Shown: piece by piece, positions 7,944 to 12,001 of the stretch
Layout: each line of letters opens with the position of its first letter
How positions within the stretch are numbered: position 1 is the first letter of the stretch
Assembly (NCBI GenBank): GCA_004325065.1
Contig: PITI01000472.1
Span: 1-12,001, forward strand
Source of the DNA: Hamiltosporidium magnivora
Taxonomy: Eukaryota; Microsporidia; Dubosqiidae
DNA: 12,001 nucleotides
Reading direction: 5' to 3'
Program-made: the position numbers and the translations under genes
The notes under the pieces: generated by a model
The model's input: only the letters and a program-made list of their open reading frames with translations
What the model was told of the DNA's origin: nothing
Database searches by the model: none

Positions 7944-10247
7944 TTAAATACGACTCATAAAAACTTCACCTACAACTTTTAAAGGTTCTTCTAAATCTTC
8001 TCCGTATTTTATTTTAACCATATCGATAACGAATGCATATAAATTCATTTTATAACTTCTTGCTAGATCTCCTACCATATTCTCATATTGTAACATTTTT
8101 ATAAGCATATTAATGTCTATTCTACTCTTTTGTAAAGATGCTTCTATTTCATTTTTATATTTTTCAAATAAACTATACATGGTTTTCTTCTCGATAATAA
8201 GAAGAGTAGATTTCATATTAATAGGATCTTCTAAATAGTCATTATACTTGTCTATAAAAATATTAATCATTTTAAATATGGCGCGATTGAATTTTAAGTA
8301 CCACACGTTTTTATTGTCAAATGCTTTTGATTTTCTGTTTTCGATTTTATTTGAACAAAAAATACCTAAAATTTCTATTTTGTTTTTAATTTCTTTCAAG
8401 GTTTTTTTCATATATTTCTTATCTATGACAGTATTTATGGAAATATTGTATAAAAATTTTTCTAATACTGAAAACACAATGTATAGAACACTGTGTTTAC
8501 TTTCTAAATCGTATTTAACATCTGAATTTCTGACTTCATTGAGAATAGAAGTATAAAACAAATCGACGTTTTTTTCAATCATTTTGCTTACATTTTTTTC
8601 TATTTGAAAATCTATTTCTGTTAAGTTTTTTATGTATGAAAATATGGAGATAACAGGTAAAATTTCTAATGAGTCTAATTTTGCATTTTCATACAAATTT
8701 TGTAATTCAAATTTTATTTTTTCCTTTTCAAGTAATTTTAAAAGTCCTTTTTTGTGACAGTTAAGTAAATTATTATAAATACGTAGCATTCTTGGATAAA
8801 TTTCTGTATTTTTCAATTTAATACCTTCGTTTTCAAGTAAAATATTCGTAAAACTTACTTTCAAATCTTTTAAAAGATTGTTTCCATTTACGGAAGTAAA
8901 ATTCAATGTTTTGATTTCCATTAAATTATATTTTTGTTCATTTTTTGGATTTTTCGTTAATTTGTCTTTTTTCTCGGATTCATTCTGTATAGACTGTACA
9001 TTTATTTCGCGACTAAATAATTTTATAAGAAAAACCATGGTCTCGTATAAAAACAAATAATCTTCCGTACGACTCGGACAAACATCAAAATCGTTTATTT
9101 TGTTTTCTAAGAATTCTTTAAGACTTTCTACAAGAAACATAATTTTATCTGTGTGACCAAAAAATATAGAAAAAAATAGAATTGAATGGCACAAAGAACG
9201 AGTAGAAACACGATAATTTGAAATGAAAAGTGTATATTGTGTGTGAATAAAATCAAAAACATTTTTTTCTAGCTTTTTCACAAATATTGAGCTCTTCGTC
9301 CTACGTAATTCTTCTTTATATTCTAATCTATTTCCAATCATTTTCTTTCCCTTCATATTCTCTGTTTTGATTTCAATCGGATTAAAAACCAAACTTTCAT
9401 TTAAATGTTTATAAATTTCTTCTTTTTTCCATTCTTTTATTTTATTTTCCTCAAATATATCATTTTTAATATATTCTTCATTACTTTTGAAATATAACTT
9501 ATCATTTATTGTAGATAAAGTAAAAGAATAAATCTGACAAAAAATATCTTTTAAATTTCTATTCACATTTTTTAAACAAAATTCACTAAAAATTTCATTG
9601 TCCGCTTCTTTATACATTCTATTATATTTTAAAGGTATTTCTTTTTTATAGGTTCTAAATGGTGTAACAATATCAATTTTAACTTTTTTCATTCCTTTCT
9701 CTTTCAAATTTGTCAATGGTAATTCAAAATACGATGGTGAAAATGAATTTTTTATTTTTACTTTTATACTTTTTACTTCATTCAATATATTTATTTCTAA
9801 ATTTGGAATATTTATATTCCCGATGAAACCGTTTTTATGTTCATGTAAATTCTGTGTAACTGTTTCATATAAATCCTTTGAAGGTAAAAAATATAATAAT
9901 TTATGATTTAACTTACTACAAAACTCTGAAATAATATTTTCATCGTTGTAAATAATAAGATTGTTGTAAAAAACATGATTTTGAAATATAAATTTTATAT
10001 TTCTATATGAAAAATCAGAAGAATAAAATATTTTTTGAAAAAAATCTGTTAGAAATTCGTCTGGCACATCAATAGAATGACCAAATAAAATACTAAAAGA
10101 TATATTTTCAAAAATAGAAGTATCATATTTTTTGTAACTAAGTTTGTGTTGTACTGAATATTCTAAGTTCATATTTTGTAGTGGAAGTACAAGTTGCGCG
10201 TTTAATTTTGAAAGAAATTGAAACAAGTGCCTTGGATTTTTATGCAT
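7944..10247 (-). CDS. Conserved-looking hypothetical protein, 767 aa
   Basis: A single uninterrupted frame runs from ATG (10247) to TAA (7944). I do not recognise the family. The first 290 residues or so mix predicted strands and helices, with aromatic-rich segments (for example FFQKIFYSSDFSYRNIKFIF, 69-88). A charged stretch follows at about 255-320. A short hydrophobic run, SILFFSIFFGH (355-365), is too short and too near polar residues to be a clear membrane span. A polar K/N/E-rich linker covers about 413-441. Residues 450-767 look mainly helical, with many K/E/L/I heptad-like patterns, as in scaffold or solenoid proteins. There is no signal peptide, zinc-binding cluster, Walker motif or other catalytic signature. 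The length, lack of in-frame stops and an upstream CCC motif make it a real gene. An internal ATG (Met26) is a less likely start. It is flanked by long gene-free DNA on both sides, so context gives no functional hint. It may be a fast-evolving member of a known complex subunit family hidden by divergence. Confidence 0.9.
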   Translation of the reverse strand: MHKNPRHLFQFLSKLNAQLVLPLQNMNLEYSVQHKLSYKKYDTSIFENISFSILFGHSIDVPDEFLTDFFQKIFYSSDFSYRNIKFIFQNHVFYNNLIIYNDENIISEFCSKLNHKLLYFLPSKDLYETVTQNLHEHKNGFIGNINIPNLEINILNEVKSIKVKIKNSFSPSYFELPLTNLKEKGMKKVKIDIVTPFRTYKKEIPLKYNRMYKEADNEIFSEFCLKNVNRNLKDIFCQIYSFTLSTINDKLYFKSNEEYIKNDIFEENKIKEWKKEEIYKHLNESLVFNPIEIKTENMKGKKMIGNRLEYKEELRRTKSSIFVKKLEKNVFDFIHTQYTLFISNYRVSTRSLCHSILFFSIFFGHTDKIMFLVESLKEFLENKINDFDVCPSRTEDYLFLYETMVFLIKLFSREINVQSIQNESEKKDKLTKNPKNEQKYNLMEIKTLNFTSVNGNNLLKDLKVSFTNILLENEGIKLKNTEIYPRMLRIYNNLLNCHKKGLLKLLEKEKIKFELQNLYENAKLDSLEILPVISIFSYIKNLTEIDFQIEKNVSKMIEKNVDLFYTSILNEVRNSDVKYDLESKHSVLYIVFSVLEKFLYNISINTVIDKKYMKKTLKEIKNKIEILGIFCSNKIENRKSKAFDNKNVWYLKFNRAIFKMINIFIDKYNDYLEDPINMKSTLLIIEKKTMYSLFEKYKNEIEASLQKSRIDINMLIKMLQYENMVGDLARSYKMNLYAFVIDMVKIKYGEDLEEPLKVVGEVFMSRI

Positions 10248-10272
10248 AATTTTTTTTACAGGGTCGTTTATA
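10248..10272 (-). promoter_or_regulatory. Promoter-like region of the 767-aa gene: TATAAA and CCC motif
   Basis: On the minus strand, TATAAA (10272-10267) is followed after three bases by CCC (10263-10261). Thirteen bases then lead to the ATG at 10247 (TGTAAAAAAAATT). This is the same CCC-then-ATG layout as at the helicase gene and matches the microsporidian start signal. It supports the first ATG as the start. The TATA box is closer to the CCC here than at the other gene, so the exact transcription start is uncertain. Confidence 0.55.
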
Positions 10273-11441
10273 AAAGATTCAGAAATGTATTCATTGGTTG
10301 ATAAATAAGAAATCGATAGGTTTTTTATATTTTATTGGTTTGTTTTTTTTATAAAGGAGTGATAATAATAGGAGTAAAATATCATTGGCTTGTAAAAGTA
10401 AAAACAAACGAATTTTTATTTTATCTTAAGCCAAACATTATAATGTAGGAATTATTAATTTTAAAGTAAAATGACACGGCCAGTGATTAAAATGGTAAAA
10501 TTAGAAAAAAAAATTTAGACACAAGTTTGCATTGTTTATATAACATTCAGAGCTCAATATAGGAGAAATAAATTAAAAAATTAAATTTGCGTCGTATAAA
10601 TTATTTTCATAAAGAAAACAACTTTTAAAAAATTTCTATATAATTAAAGGGCATTTAAAATATAGCGAATCCATGTTTTTTTAGTAAAAAAAATTGCTGC
10701 GATATATTAATAAATCTACTAATAAAAATTAGAATATAATAAACTTGTTCCAATCTATTCCTTACAAATAAGTTTTTTCGTCAAAAAATATAAATTAATA
10801 TTTTGTAAATCAAAAATGCAGTTAATTTTTCAATCCTTTAGTTTTTAATAGGTAAAAATATAAGAATTATTTTGCAGTATGGATTTTTGGTTATAATGAA
10901 GAAATATATATTTTATTAGAGATAAACTTGGAGGGCGAAACAATTAAAGAAAATCACTTCGAAGAGAAGCAATCCTAAAGGTGGGATACTAATAAAACAT
11001 GTCTTGTATTAATAAAAGGCATCTCAAATGCAAATATAAGTTGGAAAAGGAAGCTAACAAAAAATCACTGAAGAGGCTCACAAGCAAAATCATATAACAA
11101 AATAGAAAAGCAAAAACTTAATTCAAAGTTATATAATTCAAGAACAAATGAGCTTATAAGTGCTTGATTCTTCAAAATAATTTAAAGAATGATAAATTAT
11201 AGCTACTTAACAGAATATGTTGTGCTAATCCAAATTAAAATTTATTTTGAAGAGCAGAAGGAAGTTCCAACGGCGTAATCAGTCTAGGCAAAAGTAGAGA
11301 ATTAAACAATTTAAAATTAAAAAAATGCGTGACCATGAATACAGTAGACAACATATGAAGAGAGTTATATGCATAAATTTGCTTCCGTAAATAGATACAA
11401 ATTCAAGTCTAAGAACCAAATTTCGAGTCACTGTTCAATAA
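10273..11441. other. Intergenic region with weak coding-like patches
   Basis: 10273-10860 is AT-rich and shows nothing I can name. From about 10865 the plus strand becomes purine-rich with short open runs. One runs from about 10855 to 10978. Another is an ATG-to-TAA ORF at 10999-11097 (32 aa, Lys-rich). A third is a 35-codon open run at 11251-11355. None has a motif, a CCC signal or a length beyond chance for this composition. The patch may be the worn upstream part of the broken stretch at 11442-11649, but I cannot show this. Confidence 0.35.
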
Positions 11442-11649
11442 AATCTTGGAAATAATTTTGCTGAAACCATACAATACCCTGAGTTCGATCTCCTAGTTGA
11501 AGCACTCTTTAAGCTTTTTTGAAGAAAGTTTGGATTATATTAGCAACCTGACCGGTGAAAAGAAAAAAAGTCTGAGGAACACCAAAAACTTGGCACAGCT
11601 TCGTTTACTTGTGGATTGTGTTCCATCTGTTGAGAAAGGAACGAGTTAA
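11442..11649 (+). pseudogene. Frame-broken coding-like stretch
   Basis: Two overlapping plus-strand frames read as protein-like sequence. One is open from 11442 to 11519 (26 codons, ending PEFDLLVEALFKLF). The other is open from 11497 to 11646 (50 codons, including EESLDYISNLTGEKKKSL and QLRLLVDCVPSVEKG) and stops at TAA 11647-11649. They could be one coding sequence interrupted by a one-base shift near 11497-11519. Local GC is about 37-42%, higher than nearby intergenic DNA. Caveats: there is no ATG start or promoter motif, and a minus-strand frame of about 51 codons is open over much of the same DNA. I recognise no family. It could be a decayed gene or chance in GC-richer sequence. Confidence 0.2.
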
Positions 11650-11768
11650 AAAAAGAGGAGACCCTAAAATAAAACCATATTTCAAGATTCGGAATATTTT
11701 ACCTGATAAATTGTATTAGAGAAGAGAAAATTTATTTAACAAAATCTCGGTTAAAATAGTTAAGATTT

Positions 11769-12001
11769 TTATGCACGTTCTTCTACCTCTTTTACCACTG
11801 TTGTTTCTTCTTCCAAATCCGAGTCTTTATTTATGTTATTGGTCGGTTCCTCTAAAGTGGTTCCTCCTTGTGAAATAGAAGTGCTTTATTTTTCGGTTTA
11901 AAATTTTTTGCACCATCTTCTTCTCTCTTCTCTTCTTTTAAAGGGGGTGTTGGTTCCTCGTGCATCTCTGCTCTCATAATAACACCCATTGACGCTCTTT
12001 C
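11769..12001 (-). CDS. 3' end of a Glu-rich protein, frameshifted, cut by the window edge
   Basis: A minus-strand frame enters at 12001 and is open for 49 codons to TAG at 11854-11852. It includes MGVIMRAEMHEEPTPPLKEE and then a K/E-rich stretch. A second frame, open from 11885 to TAA at 11771-11769 (38 codons), continues in the same style, with LEEPTNNINKDSDLEEE and KEVEERA. EEPT occurs in both parts. The frames overlap only at 11885-11852, so one missing base (or two extra) there would join them into a single acidic, low-complexity C-terminus. The stretch is up to about 48% GC near the edge, unlike its surroundings. The family is not recognised; a disordered tail is likely. The break could be a sequencing error, a true frameshift mutation in a dying gene, or simply the real end at 11852 with a chance open frame beyond. 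No intron donor is visible. Confidence is moderate that this is coding and lower for the exact end. Confidence 0.45.

Noticed and set aside
8248..8556. 102-codon plus-strand ORF.
   Set aside because: Antisense to the 767-aa gene, with the F/S/L-rich composition typical of a shadow of K/E/N-rich coding sequence.
8878..9060. 60-codon plus-strand ORF.
   Set aside because: Antisense shadow of the same gene.
11140..11649. Thought of a decayed insulinase-type (M16) peptidase because of a GSSN word and a nearby hydrophobic segment.
   Set aside because: Spacing does not fit the family, the HxxEH zinc motif is absent, and the similarity is only a few residues.
11771..11878. Plus-strand 35-aa ORF that looks like a Leu-rich signal peptide.
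   Set aside because: It is the complement of the Glu-rich minus-strand tail; reverse reading of GAA/GAG-rich DNA gives Leu/Ser/Phe runs.

Overview
The window is very AT-rich. By eye, most intergenic lines are 10-25% GC, with a few patches near 40%. It carries two complete, intron-free protein genes separated by about 4.9 kb without a recognisable gene, plus the 3' end of a probable third gene at the right edge. All three run on the minus strand. Both complete genes have a CCC triplet a few bases before the first ATG, with a TATA-like or AT-rich stretch upstream of it. That arrangement, a reduced Hcs1/IGHMBP2-type helicase, and K/N/I/F/E-rich proteins without introns point to a microsporidian. 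The low gene density suggests an AT-rich species with an expanded genome (Edhazardia-, Anncaliia- or Hamiltosporidium-like). The species cannot be fixed from this sequence.

Layout. 1-1055: AT-rich DNA with no convincing gene; it holds a GC-richer patch at about 560-865 that is open in several frames and an 8-bp inverted repeat at 245-287. 1056-3011 (-): superfamily 1B helicase of the UPF1-like group, closest in layout to Hcs1/IGHMBP2 (651 aa from the ATG). 3012-7943: long intergenic region with only short open stretches, a 10-bp perfect hairpin, a small repeated CCCACAA-type cluster and a possible structured patch. 7944-10247 (-): 767-aa protein with no family I recognise. 10248-11441: AT-rich DNA without a supported gene. 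11442-11649 (+): weak, frame-broken coding-like stretch. 11769-12001 (-): C-terminal end of a Glu-rich protein that runs off the window and appears frameshifted.

The genes do not form an operon; each complete gene has its own promoter-like site. The helicase would act in the nucleus or cytoplasm on DNA or RNA. The role of the 767-aa protein is unknown. The main points of interest are the shared CCC start signal, the orphan protein, the broken ORF at the right edge, and the uneven base composition of the gene-poor DNA. I see no CRISPR array, rRNA, tRNA or intact mobile element.
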